Translations under genes and position numbers: made by a program
The notes under the pieces: generated by a model
What the model saw: only the letters and a program-made list of their open reading frames with translations
What the model was told of the DNA's origin: nothing
Databases searched by the model: none
Shown here: piece after piece, positions 1-8,143 of the stretch
Layout: each line of letters begins with the position of its first letter
Numbering within the stretch: the stretch's first letter is position 1
Assembly: GCA_030651035.1 (NCBI GenBank)
Contig: JAUSCK010000290.1
Span: 1-34,999, forward strand
Length of the DNA: 34,999 nt
Source of the DNA: Elusimicrobiota bacterium
Lineage (GTDB): Bacteria; Elusimicrobiota; Elusimicrobia; Elusimicrobiales; UBA9959
Reading direction: 5' to 3'

Positions 1-2
1 CG

Positions 3-1091
3 CCCGGGAAAGCCGTCTTCGACAACGCCAGCATCACCGCTTTCGCCGTAGGGAAACCTTCCGAGGCCTTCGGCGAAAAATACAAGGTCTTCGATTCCGG
101 GCGCGTAATAGCCAGGCTTCCCGGGGCGCCGTATAAATTCCTGGACCGCATAGTTAAGATAGAGAATTGCCGCCAGTGGGAACTTAGCGCGGGCGGCAGC
201 ATAGAGGCCGAATACGACGTCCCGGCGGAAGAATGGTATTTCAAAGCCGGCGGCCAGAGATCAATGCCTTTCGCCGTGCTGCTGGAAGTTGCGCTGCAAC
301 CCTGCGGGTGGCTGGCGGCCTACCTGGGCAGCGCGCTGACCAGCCCCGTTGACCTGTCTTTCAGGAACCTGGGCGGCACGGCGACCCAGTACGCCGAAGT
401 CTTCCCCGGCGCGGGCATCCTGACAACTAAAGTAAAGCTAACCAAGGTGTCGCAGTCCGGCGGCATGATAATACAGGATTACGACCTTGAAGTATTATGC
501 AAAGGGCGCACAGTTTATAAAGGGATAACCCAGTTCGGCTTTTTCTCAAAAAAATCCCTTTCCGAGCAGCTCGGGATCCGGGCCGCCGCCAGGCACAGCC
601 CGTCGTCCGATGAGAACGCCGGCCGCGAAGAGCTCCCGCTTGCCGCCGCGCCGGGGCTCCCGGACGAAAAGCTCATAATGCTGGACGCCGTTGAAACCTA
701 TATTCCCGCGGGCGGCCCGAAAAAAGAGGGCTTCGTACGCGGCATAAAAAAGGTGGACCCTGACGAGTGGTTCTTCAAGGCGCATTTCTACCAGGACCCC
801 GTCTGCCCCGGCTCGCTGGGCCTGGAATCCTTTATAAATTTGATGAAAGTGGCCGCGGCGCGGCGGTGGAAAGACCTGCCGCCAGGCTCCCGCTTCGAGT
901 CTATGGCGCTGAACGAGAAACACCAGTGGATATACCGCGGCCAGATAGTGCAGAAAAATAAACTGGTAACCGTGGAAGCCCAGATAACCGGCGCTGACGA
1001 CGAGCGCAAAGTGCTGCGCGCGGATGGCTTCCTGATAGTGGACGGCCTGGTCATCTACCAGATGAAAGATTTCGCGATAAGAGTTGTATAG
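3..1091 (+). CDS. PfaC-type double-hotdog dehydratase, 3' end only (5' end outside window)
   Basis: The reading frame is open to the left edge, so this is the last 362 residues of a longer protein; the ATG at 264 is internal. Two FabA-like hotdog halves are visible. The first has PYKFLDRI (nt 138-161) and then an MPFAVLLEVALQPCGW stretch (nt 264-311), with Gly where FabA has its catalytic His. The second has WFFKAHFYQDPVCPGSLGLE (nt 768-827) with the catalytic His near nt 783 and the acidic partner in GLE. This asymmetric pair is what I know from the DH domains of PfaC-like polyunsaturated fatty acid (secondary lipid) synthases, which dehydrate 3-hydroxyacyl-ACP. The oleABCD genes follow after a 150-nt repeat-bearing gap, so the acyl chains probably feed OleA. 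Whether the full protein also has ketosynthase domains cannot be seen. Confidence 0.82.
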   Translation, partial: PGKAVFDNASITAFAVGKPSEAFGEKYKVFDSGRVIARLPGAPYKFLDRIVKIENCRQWELSAGGSIEAEYDVPAEEWYFKAGGQRSMPFAVLLEVALQPCGWLAAYLGSALTSPVDLSFRNLGGTATQYAEVFPGAGILTTKVKLTKVSQSGGMIIQDYDLEVLCKGRTVYKGITQFGFFSKKSLSEQLGIRAAARHSPSSDENAGREELPLAAAPGLPDEKLIMLDAVETYIPAGGPKKEGFVRGIKKVDPDEWFFKAHFYQDPVCPGSLGLESFINLMKVAAARRWKDLPPGSRFESMALNEKHQWIYRGQIVQKNKLVTVEAQITGADDERKVLRADGFLIVDGLVIYQMKDFAIRVV

Positions 1092-1113
1092 GCAGGAAGA
1101 GCCGGGAACTGCG

Positions 1114-1221
1114 TTTCACCGCTGAGGCGCGGAGAGCGCAGAGTAGCGGACGCAGAGAAGAATTTACTTTTTCGTTTTACTCTCTTCTTATCTCCGCGAC
1201 CTCTGCGCCTCAGCGGTGAAA
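1114..1221. repeat. Palindromic intergenic repeat, family A (copy 1)
   Basis: A left arm beginning TTTCACCGCTGAGGCGC (1114) is answered by a right arm CTCTGCGCCTCAGCGGTGAA (1201-1220), with CGCAGAG-type sub-repeats in between. A second copy is at 21212-21332. It fills the gap between the dehydratase gene and oleA, ending 20 nt before the oleA ATG, so it could fold in the transcript. Similar elements are widespread intergenic repeats in many genomes; no coding capacity. Confidence 0.8.
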
Positions 1222-1241
1222 ATCATCGGTAAAAAATAAGC

Positions 1242-2258
1242 ATGAAATATACGAAAGTTTTTATTGACACCATCGGCTACGAGCTCGGCCCCAATGTTGT
1301 AACTTCGTCGGAGCTGGAGAAGCGCATACTCCCGATGCTGGACGCCCTGCATATCCCCCCCGGCCAGCTGGAAGCCCTGACCGGCATACGCGAGCGCCGC
1401 TGGTGGAACCCCGGCTTCGCCCTGTCCGAAGGCGCGGCGCGCGCCGCCCGCAAAGCCCTTGAGCAGGCCGGCCTTTCCGCGGCCGACCTGGGCGCGCTGA
1501 TCTACGCCGGGGTATGCCGCGAGCACAGCGAGCCGGCCACGGCCGCAGCGGTAGGCGCGGCGCTGGGCGTTAAGCCCGGCACCGCCGTTTTTGATCTCTC
1601 GAACGCCTGCCTGGGCGTCCTCAACGGCATGCTTGACATCGCCAACCGCATCGAGCTCGGCCAGCTAAAGGCCGGCATGGTGGTGTCCTGCGAGTCCTCC
1701 CGCGAGATAAACGACAGCATGATAGAACATATGCTGGCCGACAGGTCTTTCGATAACTTCCGGCTTTCGCTCGCCACGCTCACCGGCGGCTCAGGGGCGG
1801 TAGCGGTGATCCTTACGGACGGCTCCTTCGGCGGCCACAGAAACCACAAACTGCTGGGCGGGGTATACCGCTCGGCCTGCGAACATCACAACCTCTGCAT
1901 CTGGCACGGCGACAGGATGTCCACCGACGCGACGGCGGTGCTGAAGCACGGCGTCGCCCTCGGGCGCCAGACCTGGGCGGACCTGCTTGCGGAATTAAAC
2001 ATGCGGGCGGAAGAGTTCGGGAAAGTCATCTGCCACCAGGTAGGCGGCGCGCACAGAAAGAACGTCCTGGACGCGCTGGGCATCCCTGAAACCAAAGATT
2101 TTTCCACCTACGAATACCTCGGGAACATGGGCACCGCGGCCCTGCCGACGGCCGCCGCCATAGCCGACGAGCGGGAATTTCTTAACCCCGGCGACAACGC
2201 GGCTTTCCTGGGAATAGGCAGCGGCCTCAACACTATAATGATGGGGGTAAAGTGGTGA
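1242..2258 (+). CDS. oleA: OleA, thiolase-fold acyl-CoA condensing enzyme of olefin biosynthesis
   Basis: 338 aa, the usual OleA/FabH length. OleA joins two long fatty acyl thioesters head to head into a beta-keto acid. The thiolase-fold catalytic set is present: Cys123 in SNACLGVLNGM, His265 in CHQVGGAH and Asn295 in YLGNMGTAALPT. The stretch CREHSEPAT (92-100) carries the glutamate (E97) that in Xanthomonas OleA acts as the base reaching into the active site, which separates OleA from FabH. The ATG at 1242 has only a weak purine stretch upstream and sits just beyond a palindromic repeat. The stop overlaps the start of oleB. Family assignment is firm because oleB, oleC and oleD follow in order. 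Confidence 0.93.
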   Translation: MKYTKVFIDTIGYELGPNVVTSSELEKRILPMLDALHIPPGQLEALTGIRERRWWNPGFALSEGAARAARKALEQAGLSAADLGALIYAGVCREHSEPATAAAVGAALGVKPGTAVFDLSNACLGVLNGMLDIANRIELGQLKAGMVVSCESSREINDSMIEHMLADRSFDNFRLSLATLTGGSGAVAVILTDGSFGGHRNHKLLGGVYRSACEHHNLCIWHGDRMSTDATAVLKHGVALGRQTWADLLAELNMRAEEFGKVICHQVGGAHRKNVLDALGIPETKDFSTYEYLGNMGTAALPTAAAIADEREFLNPGDNAAFLGIGSGLNTIMMGVKW

Positions 2259-3160
2259 CTACCCACCCTTACCTTCCTGGCGGAGTTTCATGGGAGCTGT
2301 ACCCCTTTACCGGGAAATATCTCGCGCTGAAGAGCGGCGCGAAAATGCATTACCTCGACGAAGGCAAAGGCAAGCCGGTGGTGATGCTGCACGGCAACCC
2401 TTCCTGGTCATTCTATTACCGCAACCTGGCGCTGGCCCTGCGGGGCGGCAGCCGGGTCATAGCGCCCGACCACATAGGCTGCGGACTCTCCGACAAGCCC
2501 GGCGACGGCAGTTACGACTACACCCTTAAAAGCCGCGTTGACGACCTTGAGTTCCTGCTGGACAGCCTGGACATAAAGAGCAATATTACGCTGGTAGTCC
2601 ATGACTGGGGCGGGATGATAGGCATGGCCTACGCCGTGCGGCACCCGGAACGTATAGAAAAGCTGGTGATACTTAATACCGGCGCCTTTTTACTGCCGGG
2701 CGGAAAAACTTTCCCCCCGGCCCTGCGCCTTTGCCGCACGCAGCTGGGCGCCCTGCTGATACGCGGGCTTAACGCCTTCGCGCGCGGGGCGGCCTGGGTA
2801 GGCTGCAAGCGGCGCAGGATGAGCCGCGAACTCCGCCGCGCCTACGCCGCCCCCTACAACAGCTGGGCGAACCGCATAGCCACTTTGCGCTTTGTTGAGG
2901 ATATCCCGCTGGCCCCCGGCGACAAGGCCTACCCCGTAGTAGCGGAAACCCAGCAAAAACTGGGCGCCCTGGCCGCCCTGCCGATGCTGATCTGCTGGGG
3001 AATGAAGGACTTCGTTTTCGACCGCCATTTCCTGGAAGAATGGAAGCGCAGGTTCCCCGGCGCGGAAATACACACCTTCCCGGACTGCGGGCATTATATT
3101 CTTGAGGACGCGCAGGAAGAGGTTATCCCGCTGGTAAAACTCTTCATTGAAAATGCCTAA
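2255..3160 (+). CDS. oleB: OleB, alpha/beta-hydrolase beta-lactone decarboxylase
   Basis: 301 aa, haloalkane-dehalogenase-like fold. HGNPSW (46-51), the nucleophile Asp117 in VVHDWGGMIG and the late His in CGHYILED form the expected set; Asp rather than Ser as nucleophile fits OleB, which removes CO2 from the beta-lactone to give the cis-olefin. Two GTG codons (2252 and 2255) could start it. I prefer 2255 because the GGGGGT at 2243-2248 is then 6 nt away rather than 3. It overlaps the oleA stop by 4 nt, and its own stop overlaps the oleC start, so the three are translationally linked. Confidence 0.9.
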   Translation: MTTHPYLPGGVSWELYPFTGKYLALKSGAKMHYLDEGKGKPVVMLHGNPSWSFYYRNLALALRGGSRVIAPDHIGCGLSDKPGDGSYDYTLKSRVDDLEFLLDSLDIKSNITLVVHDWGGMIGMAYAVRHPERIEKLVILNTGAFLLPGGKTFPPALRLCRTQLGALLIRGLNAFARGAAWVGCKRRRMSRELRRAYAAPYNSWANRIATLRFVEDIPLAPGDKAYPVVAETQQKLGALAALPMLICWGMKDFVFDRHFLEEWKRRFPGAEIHTFPDCGHYILEDAQEEVIPLVKLFIENA

Positions 3161-4778
3161 GAACATCTCCCTGCTGATCTCGGAACTGGCGGCCGCCATG
3201 CCGGACCGGCCCGCGGTCATAGACGGCCCCCGTACAATTTCATTCAGAGACCTGGATTCCGAAATATCGCTGCTGGCGGCCGGCCTCTCCGGCGCCGGGA
3301 TCAGGCCCGGCCTGCGGGCGGCCCTGATGGTTCCGCCTTCTATAGAATTCGTCGCCCTCACCTTCGCCCTCTTCCGCGCCGGGGCCGTGATAGTGCTTAT
3401 TGACCCCGGCATCGGGCCCGCGAATATGCGCGCCTGCCTCGAAGAGTCGCGGCCGGAAGCTTTCATCGGCGCGCCGAAAGCTCACGCGGCCAGGATATTG
3501 CTGCGCTGGGCCGAAAAATCCCTGCGGATATTTATTACCGCAGGGAAAAAGTGGCTCTGGGGCGGGCTTGATCTTGAAGATATAAGGCGGCTCGGCGCCG
3601 CCGCCCCGGCGTACGCCCCGGAAAGCGGCCCTGAAACAGCGGCGATTCTTTTCACCTCCGGCAGCACCGGCGCCCCCAAGGGCGCGGTTTATACCCATTC
3701 GATGTTCGCCGCCCAGGCTGAAATGCTGAAGGAATATTTCAGGATAGAGCCTGGCTTCCATTCAGTGCCCACCTTCCCGCTCTTCGCCCTTTTTGACGTC
3801 GCGCTGGGTCTTACCATAGTGATACCTGAAATGGATTTTACAAGGCCCGCTGCGGCGGACCCCGCTATGCTTTCTGACCTGATAAATAAATATAAAGCCG
3901 TGCAGCTGTTCGGTTCCCCAGCCCTGCTGGACACGCTCGGCCGCTACGGCGAAAAGCGCGGAACGCTCCTGCCGACGCTTCAGCGCGTCATCTCCTGCGG
4001 GGCGCCGGTTTCCGCCGCAATAATAGCGAGCGCGAAAAAGATGCTGGCTCCCGGGACCCAGGTCTTCACGCCTTACGGCGCTACCGAGGCCCTGCCGGTA
4101 TCCTGCATTTCAGACGCGGAACTGGCCGGGCTGAAACCCGGCCTCCCCGGGATCTGCGTCGGCAGGACCTGGGAAGGGATGGAATCATTTATCATCAAGA
4201 TATCCGACGGACCCATACCTTCCTGGTCCGGTGATCTGCTTGCCAAAGACGGTGAGATAGGCGAGATCACGGTGAAAGGCCCGGTAGTTTCGGGCGAATA
4301 TTTCGGCAGGGAAGAAAGCACCGCGCTGACCAAGATACACGGCGCCGGCGGGGAGATCTACCACCGCATGGGCGACACCGGGTGGAAAGACGCGGACGGC
4401 CGGCTGTGGTTCTGCGGACGGAAAAGCCACCGGGTAACTACCCCGGAAGGCACGCTTTTCTCCATCCCCTGCGAAGCCGTTTTCAACGCCCACCCGGACG
4501 TGCGGCGCACCGCGCTGGCGGGCAACGGCCCATCGGGTGGACAGACGCCGGTGCTCTGCGTAGAACTTAATAAGGGGGCTGTGCGGCGCGAGTCCCTGAC
4601 CGCCGAGCTGCTGGCGCTGGGCGCGGCGCATGAGCACACGAAGACTATAAAGACCATCCTTTACCATCCCGGCTTCCCGGTGGATATACGCCACAACGCC
4701 AAGATCTCGCGTGAGAAACTCGCCGCCTGGGCGGAGAAAACACTGACTGCAAATTTAACCGCAAAAAACACAAAATAA
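3153..4778 (+). CDS. oleC: OleC, ATP-dependent beta-lactone synthetase (ANL family)
   Basis: 541 aa. OleC adenylates the beta-hydroxy acid and closes it to a beta-lactone. The acyl-adenylating signature LFTSGSTGAPKG lies at about 166-177, the YGATE motif follows at about nt 4074-4088, and the MGDTGWKD hinge region and CGRKSHRV follow at about nt 4368-4431. I chose the ATG at 3153, inside the end of oleB, over a TTG at 3147. The last residues are encoded by an intergenic-type repeat (family C) into which the gene runs, so the extreme C-terminus is probably not functional. Confidence 0.92.
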   Translation: MPKNISLLISELAAAMPDRPAVIDGPRTISFRDLDSEISLLAAGLSGAGIRPGLRAALMVPPSIEFVALTFALFRAGAVIVLIDPGIGPANMRACLEESRPEAFIGAPKAHAARILLRWAEKSLRIFITAGKKWLWGGLDLEDIRRLGAAAPAYAPESGPETAAILFTSGSTGAPKGAVYTHSMFAAQAEMLKEYFRIEPGFHSVPTFPLFALFDVALGLTIVIPEMDFTRPAAADPAMLSDLINKYKAVQLFGSPALLDTLGRYGEKRGTLLPTLQRVISCGAPVSAAIIASAKKMLAPGTQVFTPYGATEALPVSCISDAELAGLKPGLPGICVGRTWEGMESFIIKISDGPIPSWSGDLLAKDGEIGEITVKGPVVSGEYFGREESTALTKIHGAGGEIYHRMGDTGWKDADGRLWFCGRKSHRVTTPEGTLFSIPCEAVFNAHPDVRRTALAGNGPSGGQTPVLCVELNKGAVRRESLTAELLALGAAHEHTKTIKTILYHPGFPVDIRHNAKISREKLAAWAEKTLTANLTAKNTK

Positions 4779-4813
4779 ATGTTTTTTATGTGCCTTATGT
4801 GCTTTTTGTGGCC
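4757..4813. repeat. Palindromic repeat, family C (runs into the oleC 3' end)
   Basis: The left part CCGCAAAAAACACAAAATAA is imperfectly inverted in the right part, TTATGTGCCTTATGTGCTTTTTGTGG. Only copy of this family in the window. Its left half supplies the last codons and the stop of oleC; its right half fills the space before oleD. Confidence 0.65.
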
Positions 4814-4831
4814 GATCTGAATAGAAAATAT

Positions 4832-5821
4832 ATGAAAGCTTTAGTCACCGGCGGCGGAGGATTCCTGGGCGGTGCCATTGTAGAGCTCTTGCTCTCCAAA
4901 GGAGTTTCCGTGCGCAGCTTTTCGCGCGCTGAATATCCCCGTCTTGCGAAGCTGGGCGTTGAATGTCTGCGCGGAGATATAGCCGACAGGGATACAGCAC
5001 TAAAGGCCTGCCAGGGCTGCGACACTGTTTTCCATGTCGCGGCGAAGGTGGGCATGTGGGGCCGCTACGAGGATTTCCACGAAACGAACGTGAACGGCAC
5101 CGCCAGCCTGCTGGCTGCGGCAAAAGCCGCCGGTGCTGCGCGCTTTATTTTCACCAGTTCCCCCAGCGTGGTTTTTACCGGAGGCGACGTGGAAGGCTGG
5201 GATGAAACCGCGCCTTATACGGCCAGCTTCGATTCGTATTATGCAAAAACGAAATCTCTCGCCGAACTCCTGGCGCTGGCGGCCGATTCCCCGGAATTCT
5301 CCACCGTGGCTTTAAGGCCGCATCTTGTCTGGGGGCCCGGGCACGACCACATGATATCCAGGATAGTTTCGCAGGGCAAGGCGGGCAAACTGCGGCGGAT
5401 AGGGAACTTCAACAAGCCGATAGATACCACCTACATCGACGACGCCGCGATGGCCCACTGGCTGGCCGCGGAAAAACTTCACCCCGGCGCGGCCTGCGCC
5501 GGCAGGGCGTATTTCATTTCGCAGGGAGATCCCCGCCCCAACTGGGACATAATAAACATGATCCTGGCGGCGTCGGGAGCGGGGCCGGTGGCAAAAACGA
5601 TCCCGTACGGGCTGGCTTACGCCGCCGCGGCCGCGATGGAAACCGCCTGGAGGCTGGCGCGCAGCAGCAACGAGCCGCCCCTCACCCGTTTTATCCTGCA
5701 GCAGCTCACCACCGCCCACTGGTTCAATATCTCCGCCGCCCGCCGCGACCTCGGTTATGTTCCCGGAGTAACGATAGAGCAGGGTATGGAGCGGCTGGGG
5801 AAGTGGTTCAAAAGCGTTTGA
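4832..5821 (+). CDS. oleD: OleD, NAD(P)H-dependent beta-keto acid reductase (SDR/3-beta-HSD type)
   Basis: 329 aa. OleD reduces the OleA product to the beta-hydroxy acid used by OleC. The Rossmann signature GGGGFLGG starts at residue 7 and the catalytic Tyr137-x-x-x-Lys141 lies in YYAKTK. A GTG at 4790 would add 14 residues, but these derive from the repeat between oleC and oleD, so I take the ATG at 4832, which places the first beta strand at the N-terminus as is usual. No strong ribosome binding site is visible. Last gene of the + strand cluster, followed by a terminator. Confidence 0.92.
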   Translation: MKALVTGGGGFLGGAIVELLLSKGVSVRSFSRAEYPRLAKLGVECLRGDIADRDTALKACQGCDTVFHVAAKVGMWGRYEDFHETNVNGTASLLAAAKAAGAARFIFTSSPSVVFTGGDVEGWDETAPYTASFDSYYAKTKSLAELLALAADSPEFSTVALRPHLVWGPGHDHMISRIVSQGKAGKLRRIGNFNKPIDTTYIDDAAMAHWLAAEKLHPGAACAGRAYFISQGDPRPNWDIINMILAASGAGPVAKTIPYGLAYAAAAAMETAWRLARSSNEPPLTRFILQQLTTAHWFNISAARRDLGYVPGVTIEQGMERLGKWFKSV

Positions 5822-5832
5822 TAAACCGCAAA

Positions 5833-5865
5833 AAAAAGCCCCGCTTTTCAGAGCGGGGCTTTTTA
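5833..5865. terminator. Bidirectional rho-independent terminator
   Basis: AGCCCCGCT and AGCGGGGCT pair around a 6-nt loop, with an A-run on the left and a T-run on the right. It lies between convergent oleD (+) and the secreted-protein gene on the - strand and can serve both. Confidence 0.9.
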
Positions 5866-5880
5866 ATTGGGTGTTAATTT

Positions 5881-6618
5881 CTATTCAGCGGTCTGTATCT
5901 TCAGGGATATCCCGGTATCGCTGAGGCTGAAGCCGGTCAGGTGCAGTTCGCCCACCAGGCCCGCGGGGATGAACTGGCTGATTATTTTTGAAGATATCGC
6001 CGCGTGCAGGGTCCAGGCGGTCTTGTCGTAATTCAGCTTCACCACGTCCTGGGCCTTCAGCGGGAGATTCTTGGCCTTCAGCTTCGCGTCTAGCGCGGAG
6101 TAGATACCCTTTATCATAACGTCCATCACCTGCACCATCAGCTGCTCGTCGGAAATGGCGGCGGCGGGCGCGGCTTTCACGGAGGGCTCCATGGAGGCGT
6201 GCAGCTGTACGCGCTGTATGCGTATGGCCAGCTTGTCGCGGCCTTCAAGGTAGGGCTTAAGGGTAAGGGTGGGGATCACTATTATGCCGTTGGCGTCAAC
6301 GCGGATATTGCTGATCTTCAGGAACTCGCCGGATCTGAAGACCACCGGGGCGGTCATGTCTATAATGGTAAGGCGCTTCTCGGTAGCGGTCATCTGCGCC
6401 ACGGAGTTCTTGATCATCTTGAAAGGCACGCGGATGTTCATGTCCATGCCCATAAGCTCGTCGGCTTCCAGCCGCGGGGCGGGGGCCCGGAAATCAGCCT
6501 GGCCGGCGCGCATGTCGGCGACGTTCAGCAACTGGAGGTTAAATTCCGAGGCTGCCGCCTTGCCGCCGCAGGAGAGCACCGCGGCGAGGGCTAATATTTT
6601 AAGGGTTATTTTTTTCAT
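5881..6618 (-). CDS. Secreted protein of unknown function, short paralogue of the next gene
   Basis: 245 aa with a clear signal peptide (MKKITLKILALAAVLSCGGK, then AAAS). I do not recognise a family. The mature part begins with FNLQLLNVADMRAGQADF and continues with beta-rich segments such as LKISNIRVDANGIIVIPTL. It aligns by eye with the N-terminal half of the upstream gene at 6641-7912: the leader region, the MDMNIRVPFK segment (there LDMTIKLPFK), the DVVKLNYDKTAWTLHAA segment (there DVLTFTYDRKSWTLRAA) and LTGFSLSDTGISLKIQ (there LSNFTFDETGFALSVQ). The two genes are 22 nt apart and probably co-transcribed. A periplasmic or surface role is inference from the signal peptide. Confidence 0.72.
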   Translation of the reverse strand: MKKITLKILALAAVLSCGGKAAASEFNLQLLNVADMRAGQADFRAPAPRLEADELMGMDMNIRVPFKMIKNSVAQMTATEKRLTIIDMTAPVVFRSGEFLKISNIRVDANGIIVIPTLTLKPYLEGRDKLAIRIQRVQLHASMEPSVKAAPAAAISDEQLMVQVMDVMIKGIYSALDAKLKAKNLPLKAQDVVKLNYDKTAWTLHAAISSKIISQFIPAGLVGELHLTGFSLSDTGISLKIQTAE

Positions 6619-6640
6619 AAATTTTCTCCGTAATCCCGGC

Positions 6641-7912
6641 TTACAGCTCGAACCCCAGGTACAGCAGGCCGTTGCCCACTTTCAGGTTATTGATGACGGC
6701 GCCCTTGGCGAAGGAGGGCAGGAAAGCGCTGTTCTTGAGGACTATCTTCACGGTCTTGTCGTCCAGTTTGGTGGCGGTCATGACCTTGGTCATCGCGGGG
6801 TTGGTGGTTAAGGTAGTGATTATGGAAGTTATTACCTTGCCCTGTATCCAGTTGTTGAGGAAACCGGGGATGCCGATGCCGTAGGCTTTGTCCACCTCCA
6901 CGCGCTCCACGACCACTTTCAGGGTGTTGGGGCCGATGAGCTGGGGGAAAATGGTCGCCTTGAAGTAGACGTTGGGTTTGCCGAACGCGTCGCGGGCGTA
7001 GATCTTGCCGGCCAGCTCAAGGCGGCCGTCGGCGCGGAACTTCAGACCGCCTTCCTTGCCCTGGGGGTGCAGCTCGAAATCGGTGCCCTTGGTGAACTGG
7101 AGAATGAAGTTGTCCAGCAGGCCGTCGGACAGTGCCAGGTTATAGCCGGGCAGCTTGGCGATGGAGGCCGCGGAGCCGGACTGCACGCTGAGGGCGAAGC
7201 CGGTCTCGTCAAAGGTGAAGTTGGAAAGGGTCACGTTGCTGATGAGGCCGGGCAGCAGCGGCGCCACGAAGCCGGGGCTGACGGCGGCGCGCAGGGTCCA
7301 GCTTTTGCGGTCATAAGTAAAGGTCAGCACGTCTTTGGCCTTAAGCCCCGTTTTATTGCCGGCAAAGGCCTTGTCCATGGCTTCCAGCATGCCGGTGGTG
7401 ATATTGGTCATCACCATTTCCATCAGGCCATCCTTGTCCAGCTCGGCCCCGAAAGCGGCTTTAGGCCCGAAAGCTATATTGGCTTCCACCTTCATCACCT
7501 TTATGGACAGCTTATTGGCGCCCTCGAAAGCGGGCCTGATCAGTATGGTGGGCTCTACTTCAATGCCGTTGTAGTTAACGGCCACGTTGCTGAAAGCTAT
7601 GTGGTCGCCCTGGCGGAACAGGATGGGGGCGCCGGAGTTGATGGGCTGCATCTTGATGCCGGGCAGCTCCGAAAAACGGGAGCTGAGGGATTTGAAAGGC
7701 AGCTTTATGGTCATGTCCAGGGCCGGGGAGGGTAGATTGGGGGCCTTGTCCATACCGAGCAGCTCGGGCTGCGCGGGCGCGGGTACGGCCAGAATGGTTT
7801 CCTGCGAAGCCTTCAGGTCCGAGACGCTGAGAGAATTGAGGTCGAAGTCTCCGGCGAAAACCGCAGTGGAGAGACTCGCCGCCGCTATTGCCGCAAGGAT
7901 TATTTTTTTCAT
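6641..7912 (-). CDS. Secreted protein of unknown function, long paralogue
   Basis: 423 aa with a signal peptide (MKKIILAAIAAASLSTAVFA). The ATG at 7912 has GAGG about 7 nt upstream; an ATG five codons earlier (7927) has none. The first ~250 residues match the neighbouring 245-aa protein. The remaining ~170 residues repeat the theme: FKATIFPQLIGPNTLKVVVE and LKNSAFLPSF resemble the lipid-binding-like amphipathic beta segments of the first half. No catalytic motif is visible. A duplicated beta-rich secreted domain is the most that can be said. Confidence 0.72.
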   Translation of the reverse strand: MKKIILAAIAAASLSTAVFAGDFDLNSLSVSDLKASQETILAVPAPAQPELLGMDKAPNLPSPALDMTIKLPFKSLSSRFSELPGIKMQPINSGAPILFRQGDHIAFSNVAVNYNGIEVEPTILIRPAFEGANKLSIKVMKVEANIAFGPKAAFGAELDKDGLMEMVMTNITTGMLEAMDKAFAGNKTGLKAKDVLTFTYDRKSWTLRAAVSPGFVAPLLPGLISNVTLSNFTFDETGFALSVQSGSAASIAKLPGYNLALSDGLLDNFILQFTKGTDFELHPQGKEGGLKFRADGRLELAGKIYARDAFGKPNVYFKATIFPQLIGPNTLKVVVERVEVDKAYGIGIPGFLNNWIQGKVITSIITTLTTNPAMTKVMTATKLDDKTVKIVLKNSAFLPSFAKGAVINNLKVGNGLLYLGFEL

Positions 7913-7997
7913 ATTTGCCTCTTTCATGCTTATAGTCTAACAGCCAGGCGCCCGAACAGTAAGTGTCTTAGGGCCTAGGCCCCGGGCCCAAAGGTCC

Positions 7998-8115
7998 CCC
8001 TCAAAAAGGAGGCTGGCTCCTTTTTGAGGTTTTAAGGCCTAAAAAAGGCCAAAAGGCGCCAAAAGGTGCCTGCCTCCTTTTTGCGCGTAAGAAACCCCGG
8101 GCCTCCCCGGGGTTA
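7998..8115. other. Intergenic stretch with several hairpins, terminator-like for tex
   Basis: A 13-bp perfect stem, CCTCAAAAAGGAG / CTCCTTTTTGAGG (7999-8029, loop GCTGG), is followed by GGCCT/AGGCC and GGCGCC/GGTGCC pairs, and by AACCCCGGG / CCCGGGGTT at 8092-8115 just beyond the tex stop. The 13-bp stem can fold on either strand. The last hairpin is the likely tex 3' end structure, though it lacks a strong T-run. No gene is visible between 7913 and 8143. Confidence 0.6.
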
Positions 8116-8143
8116 ATTGTTTATCCAGGTTAACCTCGTTAAC

